From NCBI RefSeq assembly GCF_900142285.1, contig NZ_FRAJ01000007.1, positions 82,991 to 146,990 on the forward strand: DNA of 64,000 nucleotides, in the 5' to 3' direction. Below are positions 8,554 to 17,323 of this stretch, in pieces. Under the pieces are notes generated by a model that searched no databases, was not told the origin of the DNA, and saw nothing but the letters and a program-made list of their open reading frames with translations. This DNA is from Caminicella sporogenes DSM 14501 (GTDB lineage Bacteria > Bacillota > Clostridia > Peptostreptococcales > Caminicellaceae). The position numbers and the translations under genes are program-made. Position 1 is the stretch's first letter; each line of letters opens with the position of its first letter.

Positions 8554-9405
8554 GTGAGAAATATAAATTACAGACTCCATAGGAAAATAAATTTAAAATG
8601 CGGTAAACATGAATTGAATTTAGGAAATAGAACTTACATCATGGGAATATTGAATGTTACTCCTGATTCTTTTTCAGATGGTGGAGAGTTTGTAGATGTA
8701 GAAAAGGCAGTTAATCATGCTAAAAAAATGGTAGAAGATGGTGCTGATATAATAGATATAGGTGGTGAATCGACTAGGCCGGGAGCTGTAGAAGTTGATG
8801 CTGATGAAGAATTGAGAAGGGTTTTACCTGTTGTAGAGAGATTAGTAAAAGAAGTAAATGTGCCTATTTCAGTGGATACTTATAAAGCTGTTGTTGCTGA
8901 TAAAGTATTAAGGGCAGGTGCACATATTATCAATGATGTATGGGGGCTACAAAGGGATAAAAATATGGCTTTTGTAGTAGCAAAATATGGTGTGCCGGTA
9001 ATTGTTATGCATAATAAAAATAATACAGAGTATGAAAAAGATATTATGGAAGAAATAAGTGAATTTTTAAAGACTTCAATAGATATTGCATTAAAAGCTG
9101 GAATAAAGAAAGAAAATATTATTTTAGACCCGGGTATAGGATTTGGCAAAACTCCTGAGCAAAATATGCTTGTTATGTCTAGATTGGGAGAATTAAATGA
9201 TTTAGGTTATCCTATACTACTTGGAACATCTAGAAAATCTATGATTGGAAAAATACTTGATTTACCAGCAAAAGAAAGAGTAGAGGGAACTATAGCTACT
9301 ACTGTTATGGGAATAATTCATGGGATAGATATTATAAGAGTTCATGATATAAAAGAAAATTTAAGAGCAGCAAAGGTTACAGATGCAATTGTTAGGGGTA
9401 GATAA
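8554..9405 (+). CDS. folP: Dihydropteroate synthase (FolP)
   Basis: Condenses p-aminobenzoate with hydroxymethyl-dihydropterin pyrophosphate; the sulfonamide target. Seen: IMGILNVTPDSFSDGG, DIGGESTRPGA, ISVDTYKA, ILDPGIGFGKT and LGTSRKSMIG, the loops and substrate-binding residues of the TIM barrel. About 283 residues, normal. GTG at 8554 is preferred over the upstream TTG at 8530 because GGGAGG at 8541-8546 is well spaced and TTG 8530 lies inside folE. It brings the pABA genes upstream and the pterin genes downstream together. Confidence 0.96.
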   Translation: MRNINYRLHRKINLKCGKHELNLGNRTYIMGILNVTPDSFSDGGEFVDVEKAVNHAKKMVEDGADIIDIGGESTRPGAVEVDADEELRRVLPVVERLVKEVNVPISVDTYKAVVADKVLRAGAHIINDVWGLQRDKNMAFVVAKYGVPVIVMHNKNNTEYEKDIMEEISEFLKTSIDIALKAGIKKENIILDPGIGFGKTPEQNMLVMSRLGELNDLGYPILLGTSRKSMIGKILDLPAKERVEGTIATTVMGIIHGIDIIRVHDIKENLRAAKVTDAIVRGR

Positions 9406-9408
9406 TAT

Positions 9409-9774
9409 ATGGATAAAATAATAATGAGAAATTTAGCATTTTATGGTTATCATGGTGTTTTAAAAGAGGAGAATATTCTTGGACAAAAATTTTTTATAGA
9501 TATAGAAATATTTTGTGATTTAAAAAGAGCAGGAAAGACTGATGACGTAGCTGATACTGTAAATTATGCAGAAATATATGATAAAGTAAAAAATATAGTA
9601 ACAAATAAAAAATTCAAGTTGATAGAAGCTTTAGCTGAAAATATTGCACAAAATATTTTATTGGAATATAAAAAGGTTCGAGAAGTTTCTGTTACTATAA
9701 AAAAACCTGAAGCACCTGTTAATGGGATTTATGATTACTTTGGAGTAGAGATAAGGAGAAAAAGGCATGGCTAG
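9409..9774 (+). CDS. folB: Dihydroneopterin aldolase (FolB)
   Basis: Splits dihydroneopterin into hydroxymethyl-dihydropterin and glycolaldehyde. Family features: MRNLAFYGYHGVLKEE at the N-terminus, the catalytic glutamate region LGQKFFID, TVNYAEIYD, LIEALAENIA and the lysine in VTIKKPEAPV near the C-terminus. Length 121, normal. It starts 3 bases after folP and its end overlaps folK by 8 bases, so it is translationally coupled. Confidence 0.95.
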   Translation: MDKIIMRNLAFYGYHGVLKEENILGQKFFIDIEIFCDLKRAGKTDDVADTVNYAEIYDKVKNIVTNKKFKLIEALAENIAQNILLEYKKVREVSVTIKKPEAPVNGIYDYFGVEIRRKRHG

Positions 9775-10252
9775 AGTATTTTTGAGTTTAGGAAGTAATT
9801 TGGGAAATAAGAAAGAAAACTTGGACAAAGCTATTGACCTTTTAAAAAAACATGATAATATTAATGTTATCAAAATATCATCTTATTATGAAACAGAGCC
9901 AGTAGGATATACTAATCAAGATTATTTTTTAAACATTGTAATAGAAATAGAAACTGCTCTTTTGCCTTACGACCTTTTTGAATATTGCAGTAAAATAGAG
10001 CAAATGCTAAAGAGAAAGAGAATTATAAGGTGGGGTCCGAGAACAATTGATATAGATATTTTACTTTATGATGATTTAATATCGAATGATGAAAAATTAA
10101 CTATACCTCATCCAAGAATGACGGAAAGAGCATTTGTATTAGTGCCTCTTTATGAGATAGCTCCAGATATTAAAATAAGCGGACAACATATAAGTTTGAT
10201 ATTAAAAAGTTTAAAAAAAGAGGGAATAAGGAAGATAGAGTATGGAAGATAA
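9767..10252 (+). CDS. folK: 6-hydroxymethyl-7,8-dihydropterin pyrophosphokinase (FolK)
   Basis: Transfers pyrophosphate from ATP to hydroxymethyl-dihydropterin, producing the FolP substrate. LSLGSNLGNKKENL at the N-terminus, YYETEPVGYTNQDYFLN, and RWGPRTIDIDILLYDD with its metal-binding aspartates are clear; PHPRM and FVLVPLYEIAPD follow. The 161-residue length is normal. It overlaps folB by 8 bases and the DAHP synthase by 11, continuing the operon. Confidence 0.96.
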   Translation: MARVFLSLGSNLGNKKENLDKAIDLLKKHDNINVIKISSYYETEPVGYTNQDYFLNIVIEIETALLPYDLFEYCSKIEQMLKRKRIIRWGPRTIDIDILLYDDLISNDEKLTIPHPRMTERAFVLVPLYEIAPDIKISGQHISLILKSLKKEGIRKIEYGR

Positions 10253-11033
10253 GATAGTGTTGACTGGAGAAAAAATTATAGTAAAGGTTGGCAAATTGAA
10301 TATAGGAGAGAATGATAGTCCTATTTTAATTGCAGGACCATGTGCTGTTGAATCAAGAGAGCAGGTTTTAGAGATTGCTTTAAGGCTTAAAGAAATTGGT
10401 GTTGATATTTTAAGAGGTGGAGTATTTAAGCCGAGAACTAGTCCTTATTCTTTTCAGGGACTTGGATTAAAGGGATTGGAATATTTAAGAGAAGCTGGAG
10501 AAAAGATAGGTGTTCCTATCATAACAGAGCTGATGGACGAAGAAAATTTAGAGGCAGTTGCAGAATATAGCGATATAATTCAAATTGGTTCAAGAAATAT
10601 GTATAATTATCCTCTTCTTAAAAAAGTAGGACAGATAGATAAGCCTGTTTTATTAAAAAGGGGAATGAGTGCAACTATAAAAGAATGGGTATTAGCTGCT
10701 GAATACATAGCGTCTTGTGGGAATAAAAATATAATACTATGTGAAAGAGGTATAAGGACTTTTCAGAATTATACGAGGAATACGTTGGATTTGGCAGCAG
10801 TACCTATTATGCAAAGGGAAACAGGTCTACCTATTATAGTAGACCCGAGTCATGGTACTGGAATTAGAGAGTTAATACTTCCTATGTCAAGAGCAGCTGT
10901 AGCTTGTGGTGCTAATGGAGTAATGATAGAAGTACATAACAATCCAAAGAATGCTTTAAGTGATGGTTTTCAGTCATTAACGCCAGACCAATATAAAGAA
11001 GTCGTTGAGGCATTAAAGGAAATTACAAACTAG
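10242..11033 (+). CDS. aroF: 3-deoxy-7-phosphoheptulonate (DAHP) synthase, short type
   Basis: First enzyme of the shikimate pathway: phosphoenolpyruvate plus erythrose 4-phosphate. Seen: IAGPCAVESREQ, GGVFKPRTSPYSFQG, IIQIGSRNMYN, VLLKRGMSATIKEW, ILCERGIRTF and VDPSHGTGIRE, the metal and substrate loops of the short (type I beta/KDO8P-like) enzyme. At 263 residues it has no fused chorismate mutase and no N-terminal ACT-type regulatory extension, so feedback control by aromatic acids is not obvious. It overlaps folK by 11 bases, so chorismate supply is tied to folate synthesis. Other shikimate genes are not in the window. Confidence 0.95.
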   Translation: MEDKIVLTGEKIIVKVGKLNIGENDSPILIAGPCAVESREQVLEIALRLKEIGVDILRGGVFKPRTSPYSFQGLGLKGLEYLREAGEKIGVPIITELMDEENLEAVAEYSDIIQIGSRNMYNYPLLKKVGQIDKPVLLKRGMSATIKEWVLAAEYIASCGNKNIILCERGIRTFQNYTRNTLDLAAVPIMQRETGLPIIVDPSHGTGIRELILPMSRAAVACGANGVMIEVHNNPKNALSDGFQSLTPDQYKEVVEALKEITN

Positions 11034-11215
11034 CTCCATTAAAATTTTGATAAGGCTAGTAGATAATAGGTTTTTCAAATTCAATCTGAACATAAAGTTT
11101 GTTATAAAAGATAAATTTAACATTAAATTTAATTTTAGAGATTTACTGTAAATTAATTAGTGATGAGCAAAAATCCAGTAGTGATGATATAAAAGTAGTA
11201 TTCTAAATTTTTTGT

Positions 11216-11243
11216 TTGTAACTTGGAATATGGAATGTATAAT
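11216..11243 (+). promoter_or_regulatory. Probable sigma-A promoter of the orphan response regulator
   Basis: TTGTAA at 11216 and TATAAT at 11238, separated by 16 bases and placed 38 bases before the start codon of the next gene. Confidence 0.55.
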
Positions 11244-11280
11244 AAAAAAGCGTTGAAGACCGTAGTAAGCAGGTGATTTT

Positions 11281-11985
11281 GTGAGTGATATAAAAATTCT
11301 TTTAGTAGATGATTCTAAGGAAATATTGCTGCTTTTAAAGGAAAATTTTGAAAGAGAAGGATATAAAGTCGATACTGCTTCTGATGGACAGATTGCAATT
11401 GATTTGTTTAATAAAAATAAATATCATTTAGTAATATTAGATATTTCAATGCCTAAAATAGATGGTATAGAAGTTTGCAGAAAAATAAGAACTGAAAGTA
11501 ATATTCCAATTATTTTATTAACTGCAAAGAATGAAGAAATTGATAAAGTTATTGGACTTAAAATAGGAGCAGATGATTATGTAACGAAACCATTTGGAAT
11601 GAAGGAATTACTTGCTAGAGTAGATGCTCAACTTAGAAGATATTTAATACTAAATGATAAACTTTACGAAAATAAAAATACAAAGATTTTAGTTTTCGGG
11701 GATTTAAAAATTGATTTTGCAAGGTATACCGTATACAAAGGAGATAAGGAGATTAATTTAACTGCAAAAGAATTTGAGCTTTTAAAATTTTTTGCTACAA
11801 ATCCAAATCAAGTATTTACAAAAGAACAGATTTTTAAGGAAGTATGGCATGATGATTATTTAAAAGATGATAATACAGTTATGGTCCATATTAGAAGGTT
11901 AAGAAAGAAAATAGAGATAGATTCTAAAAACCCTCGTTATATTCAGACTGTATGGGGAGTAGGTTATAAATTTACAGGTAAATAA
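11281..11985 (+). CDS. OmpR/PhoB-type response regulator, no adjacent kinase
   Basis: 234 residues: receiver domain with ILLVDDSKE, phospho-acceptor Asp54 in LVILDISMP, the conserved threonine in LLTAK and lysine in DYVTKPF. A winged-helix DNA-binding domain follows (LTAKEFELLKFF, then a VMVHIRRLRKKIE recognition region and VWGVGYKF). The GTG start follows AGCAGGTGAT. It has its own promoter and a strong terminator, so it is monocistronic and lacks a cognate histidine kinase beside it. The nearest kinase (15173) already has its own regulator. Targets are unknown. Confidence 0.9.
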   Translation: MSDIKILLVDDSKEILLLLKENFEREGYKVDTASDGQIAIDLFNKNKYHLVILDISMPKIDGIEVCRKIRTESNIPIILLTAKNEEIDKVIGLKIGADDYVTKPFGMKELLARVDAQLRRYLILNDKLYENKNTKILVFGDLKIDFARYTVYKGDKEINLTAKEFELLKFFATNPNQVFTKEQIFKEVWHDDYLKDDNTVMVHIRRLRKKIEIDSKNPRYIQTVWGVGYKFTGK

Positions 11986-12037
11986 AAACCTCCTGCACAT
12001 TTTGTATTGTGATGTGTAGGAGGTTTAATATTGTTTT
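11986..12037 (+). terminator. Rho-independent terminator
   Basis: AAACCTCCTGCACAT pairs with ATGTGTAGGAGGTTT, giving a 15-bp stem with one G-T pair, followed by a T-rich tail. Confidence 0.85.
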
Positions 12038-12100
12038 TTGTTCTTTAATTATATAAAATTTCATAAAGTTTAATATTAAAAACATTTTGGAGGATACTTT

Positions 12101-12934
12101 ATGAAGTATAATGGATTTTTTTTGTTTTTTATACTCCAAATAAAAAATAGATTTAAGAGTCATAATATAAGTGCTTTTAGTGCTCAAATTGCATATTTTT
12201 TCTTATTATCTTTTTTTCCGTTTTTAATATTTTTAATAGCTGTTTTGAGTTATTTTTCAGTATCATTTGATGGAGCAATAGATATTTTAGCTAAAGTTGT
12301 CCCAAATGAAGTTACTATTTTAATTAAAGATTATGTTAGGGCACTTATGCCTACAAGAAGTATAAATGTTTTGTCAGTATCATTTTTTGCAACTATATGG
12401 GCTGCTTCTAGAGGAGTTGATGCTTTTATTGTATCTTTAAATAATTCTTATGAAATAAAAGAGGGTAGGAATTTTTTGTTCAAAAAGCTTCTTGCAATGA
12501 TTTATACAATTTTAGTTGCTTTATCAATTTGTTTGGCTTTAGTGATACCAAATATGGGGATGGATTTTCTTTTATGGGTATCTAAATATATAGAAATAAC
12601 GTATTATTTTATAAAAGTTTGGTATTATATAAGATGGATTATAATTATTTCAATTTTGATTTTAGTGTTGGGTTCGCTTTACTATATAGCTCCGAATAAA
12701 AAAATGAAATTGATTGAAATAATACCGGGAACTTTGTTTGCAACATTTGGATGGATAATAATATCTATAGGTTTTTCATTTTTTGTAAATAATTTTAAGA
12801 ATTTTACTATAGTATATGGGAGTTTAGCAGCTGTAATTGTACTTATGATATGGCTTTATTTAAGTGCAATAATATTGATGTTGGGTGGAGAAATAAATTC
12901 TATTTGTAGTTTATATAAAAAATACATAAATTAA
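12101..12934 (+). CDS. YihY/virulence factor BrkB family membrane protein
   Basis: 277 residues with about six membrane segments and the family's features: SAQIAYFFLLSFFPFLIFL near residue 27, ATIWAASRGVDAFI near residue 100, LYYIAPNKK near 200, and a C-terminal YGSLAAVIVLMIWLYLSAI followed by GGEIN. The family was once labelled ribonuclease BN, but that assignment was withdrawn; its molecular role remains unsettled. GGAGG at 12090 supports the ATG. It stands alone between a terminator and a lipoprotein gene. Confidence 0.88.
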   Translation: MKYNGFFLFFILQIKNRFKSHNISAFSAQIAYFFLLSFFPFLIFLIAVLSYFSVSFDGAIDILAKVVPNEVTILIKDYVRALMPTRSINVLSVSFFATIWAASRGVDAFIVSLNNSYEIKEGRNFLFKKLLAMIYTILVALSICLALVIPNMGMDFLLWVSKYIEITYYFIKVWYYIRWIIIISILILVLGSLYYIAPNKKMKLIEIIPGTLFATFGWIIISIGFSFFVNNFKNFTIVYGSLAAVIVLMIWLYLSAIILMLGGEINSICSLYKKYIN

Positions 12935-13063
12935 CAAATGAATAGATTAAACAGATTGTTTTTATTTAGTAATTGTTTTGTAACGATTTTATGTAAAATA
13001 CTAGTTATAATTGAATATGACAAAAGGGTTTATTTGTAAAATGTTTATAGGAGGGTGGATAGT

Positions 13064-14416
13064 ATGAAAAAGAAAATAATTGGTTTGATGATTATGGCTT
13101 CACTTGCAAGTGTATTTACTGCATGTGGATTGAATAATGATGCTAAAGATTTGATGAAACCGCCAGAATTGTCTATTAATCAAGAAGAAGTTAAAGATTT
13201 AGTGAAAGAAAAACTCGGTTCAAATGCAAAACTTATAAGTCCTAAAAGAGGCGAAAATAACAGTGCAATACAATTTGTAGATTTAGATAATGATAAAAAA
13301 GATGAGGTTTTAGTTTTATACAGATTAGAAAATGATAAATATCCTCTTAGAGGACTTATACTTACACAACAGGGTGATGACTGGAAAATAGATGAAGGAA
13401 TAAAAGGAATAGGATATGATTTTGACAGTATATTATTTAAAGATATAACTGGAGATGGTAATTTAGAAATAGTAGTAAGCTGGGATATAGGAGAAGAAAG
13501 AATTAATAAGGGGTTAAGTGTTTATAAATATGAAAATGGAAATTCTGTAGAGATGTTTAATGATTCTTATGAAGCTTTTGCAGTTGATGATATAGATAAT
13601 GACAAAAAGGCAGAAATTTTTCTAGTAAAATTAAACAAGGATGAGATTAAATCAAAAGGGAAGCTTTATAAATATGTAGATAAAAAAATTAAATTAGTAG
13701 ATGAAGTTGATATGGATGGTGGAATAGGTGTACATTATTCAGTTAAAGTAGGTATGGCTAGTAAAGATAAAAAGGGTATATTTTTAGATGCGACAGTAGG
13801 TGCACATTCATCTATTACAGAGCTTATTGTCATGGAAAATGGAAAGTTGAAAAATGTTTTTTATAATGAAGAGACGGAATCTGTTGATGCTACGTTTAGG
13901 TCTTATGGTTCTGTAAGTGAGGATATAGATAATGATGGAATTATAGAGATTCCTTTATTGAGAGAGCCAGCAACTTATGAAAATGCATCAATGGCTGAGA
14001 TACCATGGATTACTTCATGGTATAAATGGGATGGAAAAGATGGATTAAAGTTTAATGGCGAAGGGTATTTTAATATATTAGGAGGATATTATTTTAGTTT
14101 TCCTGAAAAATGGGATAAAAGAATTACTTTAAAGCATATTGAATCAGATGAAAATAAGAGTGGTAGAGATGAATTGATATTTAGTTATGTAGATAAAAAT
14201 GGTGAAAAATGCAAATTATTTACTATAGAAGTATTTAATAAAAAAGATTGGGAAGGAAATTTAGAAAAAGATAAATATGTTGAGATTGACAGTGAAGCAG
14301 ATAAAATTTATGCGGTATCTATTGAAAAAGATATAACTAATGAACAAGCAAGAAAAATGAATTTAAATATAGATGAAATCAAAGATAATTTTAGAATTTA
14401 TAAATTCAAATTTTAA
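13064..14416 (+). CDS. Lipoprotein with FG-GAP/VCBS-like aspartate repeats
   Basis: About 450 residues. The N-terminus is a lipoprotein signal (KKKIIG, hydrophobic stretch, SVFTAC lipobox). The mature part has four regularly placed calcium-loop-like motifs of the form D-x-(D/T)-x-D-x-x-x-E: DLDNDKKDEV, DITGDGNLEI, DIDNDKKAEI and DIDNDGIIEI, typical of beta-propeller FG-GAP repeats. Function is unknown; a surface binding or sensing role is inference. ATG 13064 is chosen, with AGGAGGG 8 bases upstream; the GTG at 13055 overlaps that site. The two-component system directly downstream makes it a candidate accessory sensor, separated by a large hairpin. Confidence 0.75.
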   Translation: MKKKIIGLMIMASLASVFTACGLNNDAKDLMKPPELSINQEEVKDLVKEKLGSNAKLISPKRGENNSAIQFVDLDNDKKDEVLVLYRLENDKYPLRGLILTQQGDDWKIDEGIKGIGYDFDSILFKDITGDGNLEIVVSWDIGEERINKGLSVYKYENGNSVEMFNDSYEAFAVDDIDNDKKAEIFLVKLNKDEIKSKGKLYKYVDKKIKLVDEVDMDGGIGVHYSVKVGMASKDKKGIFLDATVGAHSSITELIVMENGKLKNVFYNEETESVDATFRSYGSVSEDIDNDGIIEIPLLREPATYENASMAEIPWITSWYKWDGKDGLKFNGEGYFNILGGYYFSFPEKWDKRITLKHIESDENKSGRDELIFSYVDKNGEKCKLFTIEVFNKKDWEGNLEKDKYVEIDSEADKIYAVSIEKDITNEQARKMNLNIDEIKDNFRIYKFKF

Positions 14417-14431
14417 TATAAATAAAAACTT

Positions 14432-14471
14432 GTCAAAAATATCTAGAGCTTTTGCTTTAGATATTTTTGGC
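14432..14471 (+). terminator. Long hairpin between lipoprotein and response regulator genes
   Basis: Two 18-base arms (14432-14449 and 14454-14471) pair almost perfectly around a 4-base loop. There is no T tract after it, although the 3' arm itself holds TTTTT. It may weaken read-through or stabilise the upstream mRNA rather than end transcription fully. Confidence 0.55.
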
Positions 14472-14490
14472 ATGTTAAAGGAGTAGAAAA

Positions 14491-15195
14491 ATGAAGAAGG
14501 TATTAGTGTTAGAAGATAAAGCAGAAATAAGACAGTTTATAGTTATAAATCTTAAAAGAGCAGGTTTTAATGTACTTGAGGCTGAAACGGGAGAAGAGGC
14601 TTTAGAAATTTTAAAGAATGAAGATATTGATATTGCTGTGTTAGATGTAATGCTTCCGGGTATAGATGGTTTTGAAGTTTGTAAAAAAATTCGTGAAACA
14701 GATAAGACAATGGGGATTATAATGCTTACTGCTAAAACTCAGGAAATAGACAAAATAAATGGATTAGTATTAGGTGCAGATGATTATGTTGTAAAACCAT
14801 TCAGTCCTAGTGAATTAGTTGCTAGGATAGATGCATTATACCGCAGAGTAGATATGGTTAAAAATGATAAAAAGGAAGAAATTATTTGCGGACCTTTTAG
14901 ATTAAATTTTGCTCAGCGCAGATTATTTAAAAACGATATGCCTATAGAAGTTACTCAAACAGAATTTTCTATAATGAAATTGTTTTTAGAAAATCAGGAT
15001 AAAGCTTTAAGTAGGGATTATATATTAGATGCAGTTTGGGGGGAAGACTACTTCGGAAATGCTAAAGTAGTAGATGTAAATATTAGAAGATTAAGACAGA
15101 AAATAGAAGATAATCCTTCTAAGCCTAAATTTATAGAAACAGTATGGGGATATGGATATAGGTGGAAAAAGGATGAGCATGTTGAAGGGAATTAA
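14491..15195 (+). CDS. OmpR/PhoB-type response regulator
   Basis: 234 residues. The receiver domain shows VLVLEDKAEIR, phospho-acceptor Asp52 in AVLDVMLPGIDG, MLTAKTQ and DYVVKPFSP. The winged-helix domain has VTQTEFSIMKLF, then VDVNIRRLRQKIED and VWGYGYRW. The acidic pocket reads E-D rather than D-D, which is tolerated. The gene end overlaps the kinase start by about 20 bases, so the pair is translationally coupled. PhoP/ResD-like in layout; target genes are not evident. Confidence 0.93.
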   Translation: MKKVLVLEDKAEIRQFIVINLKRAGFNVLEAETGEEALEILKNEDIDIAVLDVMLPGIDGFEVCKKIRETDKTMGIIMLTAKTQEIDKINGLVLGADDYVVKPFSPSELVARIDALYRRVDMVKNDKKEEIICGPFRLNFAQRRLFKNDMPIEVTQTEFSIMKLFLENQDKALSRDYILDAVWGEDYFGNAKVVDVNIRRLRQKIEDNPSKPKFIETVWGYGYRWKKDEHVEGN

Positions 15196-16576
15196 AAGGC
15201 GGTGGGTTATTAACTATATATTAATAATACTGTTAGTAATGATAGTATTAGAGGGACTATTTATGTTTTTTGTTAGAAAATATTATTATGATAGTGTTAA
15301 ACAAGCTTTAATGAATAGAGCTGTCGTTGTTGCTGGTTTTTATAATAAATATTTAAATACTAGTATATTTAATTTTGAAAAAGATATAAAGAGAATAATT
15401 GAAGAATACACTTTTAATGATTATGCTGAAATTCAAGCAGTAGATTTGACTGGGAATATTATTCAAAATTCAAGCGGATTTGAACGTAAAGAAAAGGTAG
15501 CAACTAGTGATTTCTATAAGGCTTTAAAAGGATTTACAGGTTATTGGGTAGGTAGAGATATAAATACAGGTGAAAAAATAATGGCTGTTTCAGTACCATT
15601 ATTAAATTCAAGAGGTAAAGTTGTAGGAGTATTAAGATATGTCACTTCTATTGAAAAAGCAGATTGCATTATTAGAAGATTGTTTTTGATTTCTTTACTG
15701 GTAATGATGATGGTTTTAATATTGATACTTGTTTTAAATATTATATTTACAAGGACAATAATAAATCCAATAAAAGAAATTACAAGGGCATCTAAAGACA
15801 TAGCCAGAGGTAATTTGTCAGTGAAAATTGATAAATTATATAATGATGAAATAGGAGAATTAGCAGATACTATAAATTTTATGGCAAGTGAACTTTCAAA
15901 AGTACAAAAGATGAAAAATGAATTTATATCTTCTATTTCTCATGAATTAAGAACTCCTCTAACATCAATAAAAGGTTGGAGTGAAACTATATTAACGGGA
16001 GATTTAAATGATAAAGAAGAAGCTAAAGTAGGGCTGAAAATAATAATAAATGAAGCGGAAAGACTTACAAAAATGGTAGAGGAATTATTGGACTTTTCAA
16101 GACTTGAAAGTGGAAGAATATCTTTAAAATTTGAGATTTTAAATATAAAAAAGGTATTAGATGAAGTTATTTTAATATTTGAAGGTAGAGCAAAAAAGGA
16201 AGAAATTAAATTAGATTATGTTTATAGTAGCGAAAATATATTGATTAATGGAGATAAAAATAGATTAAAACAGGTATTTATTAATATACTTGATAATTCG
16301 ATAAAGTTTACTAATAGAGGAAAAAAAATTTTTGTAAATATTTATGAAGATGGAAAAAAGGTTTATATTGATTTTAAAGATGAAGGTATTGGCATATCAG
16401 AAGAAGATATATGCAGGGTAAAAGAAAAATTTTACAAAGGAAATTCAAAAAAGTCGGGAAGTGGTTTAGGACTTGCTATAAGTAATGAGATTATAAAACT
16501 GCATGGAGGCAGTTTAGATATAGAAAGTGAATTAGGTAGCGGTACAGTAGTCAAAATAACATTACCTAAAAAATAA
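15173..16576 (+). CDS. HAMP-domain sensor histidine kinase
   Basis: About 467 residues: membrane segment near residues 15-37, an exported sensor region of roughly 130 residues (Cache/PAS-like: NSSGFERKEKV, GYWVGRD, VPLLNSRGKVVGVLRYV), a second membrane segment near 175-200, HAMP, then HisKA with the phospho-acceptor His257 in SISHELRTPLTS, and an ATPase with ILDNSIKFT, DEGIGI, GSGLGLAI and GSGTVVKI boxes. Layout is that of ResE/PhoR/VicK-type kinases. Start choices are 15152, 15173 and 15179; 15173 follows GGTGG at a suitable distance. The stimulus is unknown. Confidence 0.92.
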   Translation: MSMLKGIKRRWVINYILIILLVMIVLEGLFMFFVRKYYYDSVKQALMNRAVVVAGFYNKYLNTSIFNFEKDIKRIIEEYTFNDYAEIQAVDLTGNIIQNSSGFERKEKVATSDFYKALKGFTGYWVGRDINTGEKIMAVSVPLLNSRGKVVGVLRYVTSIEKADCIIRRLFLISLLVMMMVLILILVLNIIFTRTIINPIKEITRASKDIARGNLSVKIDKLYNDEIGELADTINFMASELSKVQKMKNEFISSISHELRTPLTSIKGWSETILTGDLNDKEEAKVGLKIIINEAERLTKMVEELLDFSRLESGRISLKFEILNIKKVLDEVILIFEGRAKKEEIKLDYVYSSENILINGDKNRLKQVFINILDNSIKFTNRGKKIFVNIYEDGKKVYIDFKDEGIGISEEDICRVKEKFYKGNSKKSGSGLGLAISNEIIKLHGGSLDIESELGSGTVVKITLPKK

Positions 16577-16584
16577 ATTGTAAG

Positions 16585-16618
16585 ACACCCCTAAAAAATT
16601 TTTAGGGGTGTGTATTTA
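16585..16618. terminator. Terminator between convergent genes
   Basis: ACACCCCTAAAAA and TTTTTAGGGGTGT form a 13-bp near-perfect stem, with T-rich sequence following on the plus strand; it also faces the end of the minus-strand LUD gene. Confidence 0.8.
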
Positions 16619-16635
16619 TGTTTAGTTTATATTTT

Positions 16636-17277
16636 TTAATATCCTAAATCTTTATTAACGATTATTACATGAATTCTATCAGGGTCAAGCTGTTTTTTTA
16701 TAAGTACATATTCATTACAAATTCTATCTTTGCTACTACAGTCCATGCAGTATCCCGTTTTGGCACAAGGTGTATTTCTGTTTAATCTTTTAGCATTTGC
16801 AGGTGCTGCTAGATTTCTGTTTCTCAGAATAGCTTCTTCTAAATTTTTTACAATTTTATTTTTACCTACTACAATTATTACTTTATCAGGACCATAAAGC
16901 ATAGCTGCAACACGATTACCTCTGCCATCAACATTATAGAGCTCTCCATTTTCAGTGATGGCATTACTGCTTGTCAAATATACATTTGCAAAAAAGCTTT
17001 TTCTGTATATTTCTTTGATTTGCTGTGGAGTAAGTCCTTTTTCATATCTATCTAAAAAGATGTATTTTCCATTTCTCAAAAGATTAAATACACCTATTTC
17101 AAAAAGGGTCATAGAACCTCCAACAGAAACAGTATCACCTTCATTTAAAATTTCTTCAATTTTTTTTAATGCATCAGCTTCATTTTCAACAAAATATCCT
17201 TTCATATTATTTTTTTCTAGATTTTCAATAGTTCTTTTAATTCTTTCTACTATTACAAAATTTACATTTTTATCCAT
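16636..17277 (-). CDS. LUD-domain protein (DUF162 family)
   Basis: 213 residues of the LUD fold found in lactate-utilisation protein LutC and many stand-alone clostridial proteins. Seen: DTVSVGGSMTLFEIGV, YLTSSNAITENGELYNVDG, RVAAMLYGPDKVIIVVGKNKIV, NTPCAKTGYCMDC and RICNEYVLI. The cysteines in PCAKTGYCMDC could bind metal, which is inference. LutA/LutB partners are absent, so lactate oxidation should not be assumed. GGGAGG precedes the ATG. It lies 46 bases downstream of the ABC-class ATPase gene on the same strand and may share its transcript. Confidence 0.88.
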   Translation of the reverse strand: MDKNVNFVIVERIKRTIENLEKNNMKGYFVENEADALKKIEEILNEGDTVSVGGSMTLFEIGVFNLLRNGKYIFLDRYEKGLTPQQIKEIYRKSFFANVYLTSSNAITENGELYNVDGRGNRVAAMLYGPDKVIIVVGKNKIVKNLEEAILRNRNLAAPANAKRLNRNTPCAKTGYCMDCSSKDRICNEYVLIKKQLDPDRIHVIIVNKDLGY

Positions 17278-17323
17278 AAAAAAGACCTCCCTAATTTTTA
17301 ATGTATATTTGTTTTAAGTATAA

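Noticed and set aside
16636..17277. Lactate utilisation operon gene lutC
   Set aside because: LutA and LutB are absent, and stand-alone LUD proteins are common in Clostridia.
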